Assembly (NCBI GenBank): GCA_023213315.1 | Contig: JAKCPI010031663.1 | Location: 124,001 to 188,000, forward strand | Direction of reading: 5' to 3' | DNA length: 64,000 bases | From: Euborellia annulipes | Lineage: Eukaryota; Arthropoda; Insecta; Dermaptera; Anisolabididae | In this document: positions 23,015 to 35,039 of the stretch, piece after piece | Layout of the letters: every line of letters starts with the position of its first letter | Position numbering within the stretch: the first letter of the stretch is position 1 | Translations under genes and position numbers: made by a program | The notes under the pieces: generated by a model | Told to the model about the DNA's origin: nothing | The model's database searches: none | Seen by the model: only the letters and a program-made list of their open reading frames with translations

Positions 23015-23180
23015 TTTTTTACCAAATTGCTTAAATAGAAATGCCTGGACCCCCAATAGATATTATTTTATACAACGGTTACCGTCTAAAGTCTTAAATG
23101 GCCTAAGTTGCCGAAAAGGCTGTGTGAATATGAGTGTGAATGGGAAAAGAGTCTGTTATTTATAAAAAAAAAATTTTTTT
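23015..23180 (+). mobile_element. SINE family 1, headless copy
   Basis: Starts at the body word CCAAATTGCTTAAATAG, contains CCTGGACCCCCAATAG and GGCCTAAGTTGCCGAAAAGG, and ends in a poly-A stretch. The tRNA-like head is absent. Confidence 0.65.
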
Positions 23181-23242
23181 AGATACTCTTTAAAAGTTTT
23201 TCGTGAAAATTGTTTGAAATACACTTTACGGAGGCCCTACTT

Positions 23243-23702
23243 TTACTTTCTCTTACCTCTAAATATATGTTAATATATAGAAAGTATTGGATTCATGTCA
23301 AAAATTCGATGTCGAGATTTTGATGGATTTACATGTTTTGAGGTCCATTGAATCAAAAAAAGTGGTTTTCGCGACATGGTGTGCGTGTGTGTGTCTGTGA
23401 GTGCCTGTGTTCGCTTTTAAGCATGAAGGAATTGAGCTATGAGGCTGAAATTTTATATATAGGTGACAATATGTGATATTTTATATATAGGTTAAACACC
23501 TCCCGGGAGCCTGAAAATAAGCTTTTAATCAAATTGGCCAAAGAGTACTAGTACTTTACTGATGTACTTTTTCATTTTTTTTCGATTTTCTCAAAGTTCG
23601 CTCTAACGAATTTGATTAAAATTCAAAAATCAATTATTTTTTAGATGCTCTTTCAAATGTATATTCTCGTTTTGCCCTCAAAATTGTTTGAAGCACACTT
23701 TA
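23243..23702 (+). repeat. TTTACTTTCTCTTACC repeat family, long copy
   Basis: Near-complete unit: terminal palindrome, AATTCGATGTCGAGATTTTG, a GTGTGTGTCTGTGAG tract, GGAATTGAGC, AGTACTAGTACTTTACTG, TTCGATTTTCTC and the inner end at TATTCTCGTTTTGCCC. Useful for deriving the consensus. Confidence 0.75.
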
Positions 23703-24111
23703 CTCTTGTGCTTCATAGGAAAGATAGGAGAAATGGAAAGTGGCAATAAAGATATTGCTGGACAGTAGCGAAGAAGAATGAAATAAGAACTGATTATTCT
23801 TCAACGGTACTCTCTGTAATAAAGGACAAAAAAGAAAAATATCGATATTTTTTTGTATAAATATATACACGTTTATATCAAATCGGTTTACAGATTTTAA
23901 AGAATAAAACAATTTTTTAAATATTAAATAAATTGAAATATAATTTAATTTACCAAAAGTACATCTTCAATTTTTCTGGAAATTTAAATATTTTTGTTTT
24001 CTTTGAATGTTATGCATGAAATTTTATTATATTCTTTATACCTCTCATTAGTTATGAAACACAAGTTTTCAAAGTCAAGGCGTTTTAACTTCAATAGTTT
24101 TCATTGGAACT

Positions 24112-27100
24112 TTAACTCCAGAAAATGTCGAACTTTTCGACCACAGTTACGCTAAAACAAAGAATAAATTATTATTTTAATATTATAAACGGGTGTGAGG
24201 TGATAAAAATAAAATGTTTACAAAAATTGCACGTGATTTCCTACATTATTAAACCGGATATTTCTTTTAAGAAGCAAATGCGCTACTGCTCAGGGGTAAT
24301 ATGACAAAAAAATCAACTTATGCCAACATTGACGTCAATTAGAGGCCAAACCAGTGGGAGGGGATTGCGACTGGAGATGTAATTTTTTTTGACCTTCAAA
24401 ATTTTTATTTTAATCATCCTAATATTTTTTAATGTCAAAAAGAAAAAGGAGAGTCTATTACAAAAATATCCTACCCCCTACTCCAGAGGTATATCCTGAT
24501 TGAGCCTCTGAAGTCAGCGGAAATGATATTTTATTGAAATTTAAATATAAGCCATGAAAATATTTTAGTTGATACAATAGGCCTAGTTAAAGAGTTATTT
24601 TTATCTTTGTAACTTTCTCTGTCTGTAAAGGAAGAAAACAGCTTACGAATTTTCTTTAAGAGCGCCTGGCAGTTGGGCAACCATTTTTTCACGCAATGGA
24701 GTAAGGTGAGCTAAGTGTGAGGGGCGGAGCCTTTCTCTCCATCCTTGTTATTTCGATAAATACGAAATTAAAATTAAATCTCCTCATTAGTTAAGTCTCT
24801 CCTTTTACTATAAATATTTAATAGTAAGGGAAGGTTTCCCTGGAAACATATTTCAAAAAAGGATGGATCATATTCCATATGATATCATTATCTCCCCTCC
24901 TCCCTTTTTGACAGAAAACATTTATTATTTTAATTATAAAAAAGTTATTATAGTAATTTAAATTTGGAACTAAATCATTATTATTCCCATTACCATTCAT
25001 TCCTTGGATGTGTTCCCACCCATCTTAACAAAAATTCTGGGAGCACCTTTGTTTGGTTGGGAAAGGAAGTTTTTTTGAACTTCTTTGCCTATTTTTTTAT
25101 TTTTCAAATTACAAAAAAAAAATTTATATAATATTTAAGTATACAGTATGTTTAGTTTTTCAACCAATGTTTAATAGAAGGTCATTATAAATTTAGAAAA
25201 AAATGTAAAAAATTCTAGGCATTATACAATTTAGCAATGCGCCTATAAATTATATATAAAATTTTATATTAATGATAAAATGATAGCTATTTTTCTCGTA
25301 TATGATATATAATAATATTTTTTTCAATTTTTATCTTAACCATATTATTATTTAGACTTGGGATTTTTTCTTTTTGTTATCGAATAACTAAGGCCAAAGG
25401 TAAAGCTGATAATCTTTTATAAAAATGATTAAGAGCAATTAGTAATATATATATATATATATATATAAAAACATTTCAACTTACTAAATTTTCACTTCTT
25501 TATGGGCTGTTGAAGGTGCTTTCCAAATAATAGTAGCGCTATCATTATCTTCTTTTCCTATGAGTGATACAGCGTTCTGAAAATGAAAGATAAGTCAATA
25601 TTTAGAGGATTTTCAAATATGTATATTTTAGCGATAACGTTGTGTTTTTTAGGATCGGGGCATTATCTTTTGGGCCGAGTAAAAGGGAATAAAAATCTAT
25701 TATTTTTCTTTAAAAAAAAAAAAGTGGGGAACTAATGGAGATAAAATTATACTACAGTGACTTCCAATAGAAACCTACAAGTCCATTTTTTTTGCAATTT
25801 CAATACTGGCTAATAAATTGAAATAATTCTCTAGTTCAAATTATAAACTTAATTTTAAGTAGAAGTCTTTTTTCTTACTATTTTATCCGTACAAGTTTTT
25901 TTAATAGTAATTTAAATCCGGAATTAAAATATAATAAAACATTATCTGCATTACCCTACCCTCGTTGAATGTGCCACTGCCTCTCCATTTTTTCTACACA
26001 AAAAATTTTGCCCCCTCCTTTTAAATTAATTCCAGGCTATGATTTCATATCTTTTTTTAGAATTTTTTTAAAATTCTCTTAAACAATTTTTTAAGGTCAC
26101 GAGACCTAAAATATTTGATAATTAATAAAAAAAATTGGGCCCACAATATTTTAGTCGATTTTCTTACAGGCATATATCATTAATTTATTTTTCGAGTTTA
26201 TTATCCTTACCTTCTCTCCACCTGGACAATTCAACAATCTTAGTGAAGATGGTGATCCTTCAGGAAGTTGGAATTCTCCAATAATATTATTTCCATCTCT
26301 TGCTTCTACCATTAATCCTTTGAATTTCTTTTCAGATATTCCTGAAATTAAGAAATAATATTTTTAGATTAGTTATATTTATACTTAAGGACTCTAAGCG
26401 CAAAAGCATTTTTCCACTAAACGAAGTAATGAGGTAGGCTATTTCAAAGTAATGGATACAGCCTCTCTATTAAATAATAAGATAAATAAATAAAGGTAGG
26501 TTATAAATCAATTATAGAAATTTTTTAAAAAGGATATTAATTTTGAACTTACTTTAGGGGTTTTTTCGGTGAAATGACAAATCTATCCTAAATGTGTCTA
26601 TCTACCATTAAAACCAATTATAATTTGTTGAATCATGTCATATAACCACCGGAAACTCTAATAATAATATTTTTAACTTGAACTTGAGGATTTACTAAAT
26701 CAATTATTATCAAATCAATTGAAAATTAATTATTTTTTCATCTCATCTCTTCCCAAGTGAAAATATTTTTGAGAAAGTCAAATGTTTATATAAGACCAGG
26801 GGCGTATATAAGGGGGGGGAGGCCGAGGGGGCCCGGGACCCCCCGAAATTTCCCAAACACATTTACATATATAAGGAGATACAGATATCAGCGCAACAAA
26901 TTTTCCCGCAGAATGGAAAACTTTGGTTCAGCAAAGGAAAAAATGTTCCTCAAAAAATTTCGAGTGAAAAAAAATTTAGTTTCTTAAAAAAAATTTTCCG
27001 CAGAAAAATTTTTGAGTTCAGCCCCCCCCCCCCCCCGGAAAAATTTCTATATACGCCCCTGTATAAGGCTAAACCTGGAGTTGGCTATCTTAAGAAGGTC

Positions 27101-27591
27101 CCAACAAATTAGGGCTTTCCAAGTTGGGACCTTCTGGGGCCTGAATAGAAATCTCCAGAATAATTTGTGTATATTGGGTTATTTAATAAATGAATATGTA
27201 GAATTTTGTCATTTAAAGAATTTAGGCTTTTTCACTTGCCTTCTCTTTGAAATATAATATTAATTAACAATTCAATATTTAAAAGAAAGGTACAGTATTT
27301 TGTAAAAAAAAAAGAAATTACTTTTCCCAAAATTTCTTTGGGAAAAAATAAAATATTTTACCCACCAGAAAATGTTAAGGTGACTAAGCCATCAGGAGCC
27401 ACTTTAGTCTTATCGACATTCAAAACATAAGGAATATCAGAATCTTGAGCTTTATTTCCATTATGTCCTGGGTACATAGATTCACAAACTTGAGACACAT
27501 CAGGATGAGTTCGATGGAAGTCGGAGGGAGCAGCTGGAAAACCCGAAGCCACTGCTAAAAAGCAGGCAATGAAGAAATATCGAAATGCCAT
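24112..27591 (-). CDS. Secreted Reeler-domain protein, paralogue 1; C-terminus frame-disrupted
   Basis: Exons on the minus strand: 27366-27591, 26211-26341, 25485-25576, 24112-24151; 162 residues. The start MAFRYFFIACFLAVASG is a clear signal peptide. The rest is one Reeler domain, the type found in single-domain insect defence (noduler-like) proteins, which act outside the cell and bind microbial surface molecules. Conserved stretches are VCESMYPGHNG, KVAPDGLVTLTFSG and KKFKGLMVEARDG. Intron phases 1, 0 and 2 match paralogue 2. The last exon stops early (VTVVEKFDIFWS, stop at 24112-24114), while one frame over it continues as GVKVPMKTIEVKTP. This looks like an indel or a shortened tail. An acceptor-like TATTGTAG just before the start suggests a 5' UTR intron. 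Confidence 0.88.
26797..27061. mobile_element. hAT-type MITE in Reeler 1 intron 1
   Basis: The ends CAGGGGCGTATATAAG and, from the right, CAGGGGCGTATATAG are inverted. The flanks TATAAGAC (26789-26796) and TATAAGGC (27062-27069) are an 8-bp duplication with one change. Sub-terminal G and C tracts are typical of this MITE group. Partial copies lie at 6803 and around 55550. Confidence 0.85.
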
Positions 27592-28551
27592 TTTATCTAC
27601 AATATACAAAAATTAATGGTAATAAAATGATCAACTTGAATATACTGTATGGATACAAATTTTTCCTTACCCTCTTTTATATCTCAATTCTCTGTTTCTT
27701 TTTTCCGCATTACTTCATCCTTTTATACATATTTTATTATTGTGGAGGGGTATCAGAAGAGGGAAAAGTTTAATTTTCCTCATAATATGCATATAATAAT
27801 AATAATAAAAAAAAAAATAAATAGTATCTTGTCATAGCGATAACCCCCATGAGCTTATACAAAAATAAAAATATTTATTTAGAGTTAATTATCTATTATG
27901 TATAAATATTAATTAGTATGGGAATTTCATTTATTTATTTATAAAATAAAAAATTACTTCATTTTAATTTTCAAGGATTTCAATTTTATGTGTGTATGCG
28001 TTTATGTATGTGCTGTGTTGGCCCATTTGGTGACATATATAGTAATTAATAAATGATTAAATGATATTAATGATGTAGCTGCCATCCAATATGATTTATT
28101 ATCATATTAACAAATAAATAATAAATGAATATGTAGAATTTTGTGATTTAAAGAGGGCAGTGAACCCACCTACGTCCCATTTCCCCTCTTGAACAACCAT
28201 TTTTACTTTTTTTTTTAAAGAAACCTCACCAGTGCCGGATTACCCTTTAGGCGAAGTAGGCAATGGTCTATGGGCTCCACGTATTTTAGGTGAACCGCAA
28301 CATTAGATTTATTTTATGTTTTTAACTCTTTTAAATCTTTTACAATCTTCAGACTTCCAAGTCTAACTCAACAGGCATCTTCTCAGTTCCCGCAGTTAAG
28401 TTCCTCTTTTATGCTTCTCCTTTTGCTTTTATTTTCTTCCTGGCTGCATGGGACCACTATCATTGGTCATTATAGGTCTTCGGACCTTATGCACCCATTC
28501 AAAAAAAAAAAAATTTTTGTCGAGGATGCGAACTTACACCCTGACAAAAGT
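27592..28551. other. AT-rich intergenic stretch upstream of Reeler 1
   Basis: The promoter of Reeler 1 should lie in the first few hundred bases. I see AT-rich simple sequence and one short repeat (AAATGAATATGTAGAATTTT at 28118-28137, also at 27188-27207). No gene is recognised. Confidence 0.35.
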
Positions 28552-28811
28552 GACAAGCAAAGGGGGTAAAGGGGGTAATTACCCCCCCCCCCGAGATTCG
28601 AAAAAAATACCTTTTTTTCGCAAAAAAATTTATTTTTAATGTAAAATTTTTAAAATTAATACTTAAAAATTTGATGTGTATTTATATTCTGGCAAACAAG
28701 TACAGAATGTGCTTTTAAATTACCGAAATTAAAAAAAAAATAGTGTGCTGTGCGACGAGTCACACTAGATTACCCCCCCCCCCCGAGAAACACCTCTGGA
28801 TCCGCTCTTGT
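28552..28811. mobile_element. hAT-type MITE, inverted copy of the 9257 element
   Basis: The right end reads CACCTCTGGATCCGCTCTTG, the complement of the CAAGGGCGGATCCAGAGGTG end at 9257. The interior matches that copy in reverse, including the GGGGGTAATTACCCCC palindrome. The left end is altered and no clean target duplication is visible. Confidence 0.7.
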
Positions 28812-28812
28812 T

Positions 28813-28912
28813 AGGATAGCGGAGGGCAGCCAAGAAAGAAATCAAATCAGATAAAAATATAATCAATCTTTATCAGATTTAATTTCTTTCTTGGCTGCCC
28901 TCCGCTATCCTA
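28813..28912. repeat. Near-perfect hairpin
   Basis: Arms of about 43 bases: AGGATAGCGGAGGGCAGCC and GGCTGCCCTCCGCTATCCT at the base, continuing through AAGAAAGAAAT / ATTTCTTTCTT, with a ~12-base AT loop. It abuts the hAT MITE on its left. Confidence 0.8.
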
Positions 28913-28974
28913 ATCAAGCTAAACAGCCATATTTTTCATTATATAATGTTTTATTTAATGGAAAATTCTTTATG

Positions 28975-29305
28975 AACATTTTAAAAATATGGTATATAAA
29001 TTTCGATTTTTCTACGAAATCGAATTTTGAGAAAATCGGAAAAAACTGAAAAAGTACATCAGTAAAGTACTACCTCTCTTTAGCCGATTTTGTTTAAAGT
29101 TTCGTGTTACGTCACAGGAGATACCTAACTTAAAATACACAAAGACACACAGAAAGACTATTTTGAGGGACTACTTTTTTGAACTCAGCTCAGGGAATCT
29201 CAAAACATGTATATCCATCAAAATCTCGACATCGAATTCAATACTTTCTCTCTATATATATTAATTAATTATATGTATGTATATATAGGCATGAGAAAGT
29301 AAAGT
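28975..29305 (-). repeat. TTTACTTTCTCTTACC repeat family copy
   Basis: Minus-oriented: TTTGAGAAAATCGG and AGTACATCAGTAAAGTACTA at the inner side, AAAATCTCGACATCGAATTC, and the terminal palindrome with ACTTTCTCTCTATATA to GCATGAGAAAGTAA. Confidence 0.65.
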
Positions 29306-29584
29306 TTTATCTTACATGTTTGATAAGTCATCAGTGTTCTTTTATAAAGAAAGTATATAAGTAAATAAATAAGATGATCTCATAAATTATTAAAATTTCC
29401 CAAGATAAGGGGGAGGTCAAAAAAATCATTAACATTTTGTGATAGGAAAATCAACTTGTGATTTCATATGCAACTATATCTTTAACTAATAATTAATATT
29501 TATTATTTATTAAATATTAATTGATTAATACTAGCCGTACCGAAGGAGGGGGGGGGGGGGCATCGGCGGGCTCTCAGTCTAGTC

Positions 29585-29973
29585 CAGGGGCGCCGGAACG
29601 AATTTGAATCAGGGGGGGGGCAAAAAATTTTTTTTTAGGAAAATTAAAATAATTTAATATGTTCAAATAGTATAAAACAAAAACAAATCCACTATAAAAC
29701 CTTAAAAATTTTAAATAAAATCACAATTTTAATAAAATTAAAATTTTAAAAAATTTGCCAGTGATTTTATCAAAAATTTTTCGAAAAATTTGAAAAAAAT
29801 TAATTTCTTACTCCTTTAATTTTTTTAATTTAGATTTTATTTTTAAAAAGTAAAAATATATCATTTTTAAAAATAAATGAAATAAAAGAAGAAATTTTGC
29901 CCCCTCTGCCCCCCCCCTGTAGGATGCCAGGGGGGGCAATGTACCCTGCCCCCCCCCAGTTCCGGCGCCTATG
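29585..29973. mobile_element. hAT-type MITE with exact 8-bp duplication
   Basis: The ends CAGGGGCGCCGGAACG and, from the right, CATAGGCGCCGGAACTGG are inverted. They are flanked by GTCTAGTC at 29577-29584 and 29974-29981. The interior is AT-rich between G and C tracts and has no frame. Confidence 0.85.
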
Positions 29974-29981
29974 GTCTAGTC

Positions 29982-30960
29982 AAAGGGGCTCCGCTCTCAA
30001 ATATATTGTTTTGAATGGCAACTAGTTAGCTTTTTCTAAAAGAACATTAATAAATTTTTTGATTTTAAAATTTTTGATAATTATGTAAATGAAGTGAATT
30101 TTCCTTTTGATTCAAATTTCCTATTTTGGATCAATATAATTAATTTATCCTTAAATAAGGAAAAGACTGGTGATTAAAAAACCAGCATTCGATCTTTAAA
30201 TATTTTATTGAATTTAGTTTATATTTTTTATCTAAAGGTCCATGATTGCTGTGTTATTTAATTTCTTGAAATAAATTTGAATAATTTATTTTTCCCCGAA
30301 AAATGATTAAAATGAGGGAATGTTTCCATTTTTTCATTTCCTTGTTTAATAATTTACTTTTGTATACTTAAAATTTTTCAAAAATTTTATTGTAGCTTTC
30401 AAAACTACCATAAGTTTATATAAAAGTGTGAGGTTGATAATTTTTAATTAAAATCTGAGTTTTTAAAATAAACGATGATCTTACCTCACTTAACTTCTCA
30501 CCGGTTGTCACCCACCATTGAGTTGAAGACCTCGTTGGGTTGCTCGAAAATGAATGACATTAGGACTGCTTTAAGTGAATCCCTGATGATCAGCAGGAGG
30601 ATCGACGGATGCCCTAAAAATATATCTCACTGTCAATTATACTGTATGAAATTGATAGAAAGAGGAGGGATGGCGAATCCCGCACCCACAACTACTTAAT
30701 TATGAAATTAAGATATTTTTTAATAATTTTGGATAAAGAGTAAATTAATATTAATTTAATGAATAATTAATAGAAATAGTGGCGCAAGCAGAAATTGCTC
30801 CTGGGGGAGGGGAGGGGGGTTATTTTTTCAAGGGACTCATCTCATGTTTGAGAGAATCCTTTGGGTGTCGAACCAGATCTACAACTATTTGAGCTTGTGG
30901 TTCAAGTTTTACTCCTAGCTTCCCCTTTATGGATTTCAAACCGCAAAAAAATAAATAATT
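29982..30960. other. AT-rich intergenic stretch, no gene seen
   Basis: A 74-codon open frame at 30475-30699 has no recognisable domain or splice context and is probably chance. A hAT-MITE-like end (AGTGGCGCAAGCAG then a G tract) sits at about 30780. The rest is simple AT-rich DNA. Confidence 0.35.
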
Positions 30961-31373
30961 TTTACTTTCTCTTACCTATATCTGTTAATATATATAGAGA
31001 GAAAGTATTGGTTTCATGTCAAAAATTCGATGTCGAGTTTTGATGAATATACACGTTTTGAGGTCCCCTGAGTTCAAAAAAGTGGTTTTCGCAACATGGT
31101 CTGTTTGTCTGTCTGTCTGTGTGTGTTCAATTTAAACCATGAAGGAATTGAGCCAGGAGGTTGAAATTTTATATTTAAGTTAGACACCCCCTGAGGGGTG
31201 AAAATAAGCTTTTAATCAAAATCTGACAAAGAGTACTAGTACTTTACTGATGTACTTTTTCAATTTTTTTCGATTTTCTCAAAATTCGCTCCAACGATTT
31301 TGATTAAAATTCATAAATCAATTATTTTTTAGCTTCTCTTTGAAATGTATTAAAATCTTTTGAAGCACACTTT
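30961..31373 (+). repeat. TTTACTTTCTCTTACC repeat family copy
   Basis: Complete terminal palindrome (30961-31010), a pure GTCTGTCTGTCTGTCTG tract at 31100-31118, GAAGGAATTGAGC, AGTACTAGTACTTTACTG and TTCGATTTTCTC. Followed at 31500 by the word AAATCTGGTGTGACAAGC also found at 38441. Confidence 0.75.
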
Positions 31374-31954
31374 ACAGAAAGATAGAAGAAATGGTTGCCA
31401 TGGTAACAACATATAAATATTTTCCCCTGTTTATAAATTTTACATCTTGAATTCAAATGCTCCGTATTGTCGGAAACTAAATATATAACGACACAAAAAA
31501 TCTGGTGTGACAAGCACAGAACACAACTTTCTCTTATTGAAGGTAAGAGGTAATTATTAATTTGTTACAGATGGTTGTAATTAGATTGTCATTTGATATC
31601 ATTAAACAAATTAAACATTAGGTCCCGAGGAAGAGCGCGACGACCGCTTATTTCAATGTATTTTTATTGGTGTCTATGAGTTGTTTGAACAGCGCCCGAG
31701 TAAAATTTATTCAAAATGGCGTGGTCGGACAAAACCGGGAAGCGAGTCGTTGGACATAATACAGTATATCAATTCTTCATAGCATACTTGCTTTCAAAAT
31801 GTTTGGCCATTACAGAGAGACAAAAGAGAGAGATGAATTTTGCATATGAGAAAGGGAGGAAGAAAAAAGGCCATCAGATATTCTCTCACTTAAAAACAAT
31901 ACTAGGCCTATAATTATAAGAGGATTTTTTATTTATTTCATTTAAGATCTTTTT

Positions 31955-32110
31955 CGCCATCGAAGGCCATTTCTCTAGTCCCTTCTCTATTTATTTCAAT
32001 TGGATTGGTAGTCAATCTAATAGAAATAAATTTTTGTCGCATGGGACGGGAAGCGAACCCTTGACCTTTGGTGTACCAGAAGGTAATACTCTACTCTCCT
32101 GGAGATATTT
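31955..32110 (-). mobile_element. tRNA-derived SINE, family 2
   Basis: On the minus strand an A-box-like GAGTAGAGTATTACC and a B-box AAGGGTTCGCTTCCC form the head. A body palindrome around GACTACCAATCCAATTG and ATAAATAGAG, and an ending ATGGCCTTCGATGGC, follow. It is distinct from family 1 in head and body. The neighbouring 31374-31954 and 32111-32570 show no gene. Confidence 0.65.
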
Positions 32111-32576
32111 TAAAAACATCCATGTTCTATGAATGTTATAAAATAATTTTCAGCCTCCATTAACCATTTCAAAGCGCACTTAATTGATAATCTCCCAAAC
32201 AATTAATGACAAATAAGCATTAATAAATAACTTAAATGTAAAAGGATTGAACGAATAACGGAACATTTAAAGTGAAAAGTTAGAATTCAGGAAAAATACA
32301 TTTTTTGTGGTATGCCATTTTGTTTGACTCTGCTTTTAGAGAAGCCGAGAAACGAGGAGATTGAAAGCTCCATTGCCGACTGCTGAGCCAGAATGGTGGT
32401 CGAAGTCGAAGGGGCAAATTGACGCCGCGACGTTTGCTAATCAATCTAATCACATGATAATCCTAATATTCTTTAACAACGGCTAATAATTTTTTTTTAA
32501 TTAAGTCTTTTCTGTCTTTTCGGCATCTAAGTTTAGATTTTAAACGTTACTTAAATTATAATGATATTTAATGGCT

Positions 32577-32790
32577 GGAAATATACTGAGGAAATGCAGG
32601 CAGCCAAAAATCAAACACTCGATTCCCTTTGAATGAAAATTTGTAAAATTTATTCACCCATCTTCAGAGAACAATTCTAGTGGGAAAGAGTTAAGTCTCT
32701 TTAATTATACATACTTGTCATTAAATTTTACTACGTATTTAATTTAATAAAATCATATGATGATAAATGAGTTTAAAAATTCTTATTATA
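32577..32790 (-). repeat. Decayed copy of the 37944 hammerhead element
   Basis: Shares CTCGATTCCCTTTGAAT, CAATTCTAGTGGGA and AATTTTACTACGTATT with 37930-38080. CTGAAGATGGGTGAATAAAT (minus strand) is kept, but the segment that should supply GAAACGTC is lost, so no functional core remains. Confidence 0.55.
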
Positions 32791-32803
32791 TTAAAATCTC
32801 CGA

Positions 32804-33215
32804 CACCCTCGGGCTTGGTGTAGGGGTTAGCATGCTGGCATTCTATACCAAGGGTCCCGGGCATGGCCGTAACTAGGGAGGTGCCCCCCCCCCCCAGAAA
32901 GCTCCTTGTCCCAAGAAATATTGGGAAAATATGGGGGCTCATCGGAGGATAGCTGGTCCCATGCCCCCCCTCAGCCAAATTCTCTAGTTACGCCCATGGT
33001 CCCGGGTTCGGAGCAGTCCGATGATTTTATTTAGCTATTTGGATGCCAAATGGCTTAAATAAGAATGCCTGGACCCCATATTGATATAGGTCCTATATAT
33101 AATTATCAACGGTTATCGTCAAAGTTTTATATGGACAAAGTTGCCGAAAAGACAGTGTGAAATGTGTGTGTGAGTGTGAGTATGAATGAGAAGAAAGTGA
33201 GAGTGTTGACGAAGT
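32804..33215 (+). mobile_element. SINE family 1, full length, split by a MITE
   Basis: The head CCCTCGGGCTTGGTGTAGG includes the A-box. The B-box GGTTCGGAGC lies after the inserted MITE (32862-32998). The body TTGGATGCCAAATGGCTTA and the tail GTGTGTGTGAGTGTGAG follow. This is the clearest plus-strand copy. Confidence 0.75.
32862..32998. mobile_element. Small hAT-type MITE inside the SINE head
   Basis: 137 bases with ends CATGGCCGTAACTAG and, from the right, CATGGGCGTAACTAG. It is flanked by exact GTCCCGGG duplications (32854-32861, 32999-33006). Removing it and one duplication restores a continuous SINE B-box, which dates it as younger than the SINE. Confidence 0.88.
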
Positions 33216-33830
33216 TTAGAAACTAGACAAGATATCAATCAATAAGACCACGGTGGTTACTTTTCAATTTATGATTTTTATACGCCCTTGTCTCTAAAAA
33301 AATTAAAAATTCAATTTAAAATAATGGTTAATAAATGAATATTGTTAAAAACTAAGAAGAAAGTCAATCAAGAGGAGGTCAAATGTCTGGTCTTTTCTCC
33401 CCACCTCTTAATTCCCCTTTCCGTTTCTTAACCTGAAACTCTCAACGCCCGAAGATTATAAGAAAGGCTGCAATATCATAGGCAAATTTATTCGTCATTG
33501 AGTTTCGAATTGGAGAACTTCTCAAACCCGTAAGTTATGTGAACATACATTATATACTAACTAGGTAAAACTTTTTCGCGTCCTATGGATAGAAATTGGC
33601 CGGTCAAAATATCATACATTCTTTCTGGCTTTTTTTTCTGCTTATCGTCTAGTAATTTAAAATGAAAAATTCAATTTAAAGATATCTTTAATTAAGTGAA
33701 TTTAAAAAAAAAAATGTATCGAGGTTTTTATTATTAATATTTTCCTTTTTTGTGATATCCAAAAATATGATGGGTCGAATGAAATAGTTTAACGCAAGTT
33801 TTTAGTAGAAATATTTAGTAGGAAAGAAAT

Positions 33831-33873
33831 AAATTTCACTTGTATCAATGTCTTATTGATACTAGTGAAATTT
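33831..33873. repeat. Short hairpin
   Basis: AAATTTCACTTGTATCAAT and ATTGATACTAGTGAAATTT pair over 19 bases with one mismatch and a five-base loop. No poly-U or other context points to a terminator; it sits in otherwise unremarkable AT-rich DNA (33216-34266). Confidence 0.6.
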
Positions 33874-34266
33874 TTTTCCATTGAAAATGGTGCTAGATTC
33901 ATTAATCTAGTCAAAAACTATGTCCTAGATTTTATTCAAGAGGGACAACATCTCAAAAAGTGAGTTGATATGGTAGAAATACTTTCTCTATTATTTCATA
34001 ACAGGTCGGGAAAGTTACATTTTTATAATGTTGCCTAACATCAAAGGGTAGATAGATATTTTTACATTTGTAAACCAAAATTTTCCAAAATTCTTTTATT
34101 AAATAGGAGTTTAGTGGCGTATTCTGACTCTAACAATCAAATACACCTAAACGAGTAGATCTATTCTTGGACTAAACTAAAAAAGTTTCGTTCTGACTCT
34201 AAATAAAAACAAAGAAAATACTTAAAATTTTCAAAATATTTTTTTGTTCAACAGCCAAGTCATTTT

Positions 34267-34688
34267 TACTTTCTCTTACCCTATATATGAAATATATAGA
34301 GAGAAAGTATTGGATTCATGTCAAAAATTCGATGTCGAGATTTTGATGGATCTTCACGTTTTAAGGTCCCCTGAATCCAAAAAGTGGTTTTCGCGAAATG
34401 GTCTGTCTGAATGTTTGTGAACAAAATATCTCTGGAACTAAAAGAGCTACCAGGTTGAAATTTTATATTTAAGTTAAGACCCTCCCAAGGGATGAAAATA
34501 ACCTTTTGAACAAAATCTGCCAAAAAGTAATAGTACTTCGATGATGTACTTTTTTAGTTTTTTTCGATTTTCTCAAAATTTACTCCAACGATTTTGTTTA
34601 AAATTCATAAATGAACTATGTTTTAGCTGCTCTTTAAAAAGTATATCGGTGAAATTTTTCGTGGTAAATCGTGTGAAGTACACTTTAT
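34267..34688 (+). repeat. TTTACTTTCTCTTACC repeat family copy
   Basis: Begins TTTACTTTCTCTTACCC at 34267, contains ATGTCAAAAATTCGATGTCG and TTCGATTTTCTC, and ends near the AGTACACTTTATTC word. The GTCTG tract is short here. Confidence 0.7.
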
Positions 34689-34991
34689 TCTTTCCTACGC
34701 TACTAGTTCAAAGTGGTAGAGTTATTCTATTTTAGAATAGTATTCTATTTTATTTTATATACCTATATTAATTTAAAATATAATCGTATGGAGGAAGGGC
34801 GTCTAATTTGCAGGTGAAAAAAATAGACTTTATTCGGCCCAAAATTATTTATTCCCTATGTCAACGATTCGGGGACTATACGTCATCCACCCTCACTTCC
34901 TATTAATTTAAATTTGATGAAGCTCAGGAACCTTCTTTACAATTTCCAATAGGATTCGGACCAGTAGGTTCAATTAAAAGTCATCTGTTGA

Positions 34992-35037
34992 TTGTACTGA
35001 GGATGGTTCAATATCACTGGGAACGAAATATCTACAA
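34992..35037 (+). ncRNA. Hammerhead ribozyme-like motif
   Basis: Stem I UUGUA (34992-34996) pairs perfectly with UACAA (35033-35037). The core is CUGAGGA (34997-35003), two unpaired bases, stem II GUUC/GAAC, GAA, AU/AU and cleavage-site C at 35032. No obvious terminal inverted repeat was found around this copy. Confidence 0.62.
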
Positions 35038-35039
35038 AT

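Noticed and set aside
28813..28912. Long hairpin considered as a microRNA precursor or terminator
   Set aside because: The near-perfect 43-base arms and shared GCAGCC words fit a fold-back element; a miRNA precursor would normally have mismatches and a conserved seed, which cannot be shown here.
30475..30699. 74-codon open frame
   Set aside because: No recognisable protein, no splice signals and no repeat family match; probably chance.
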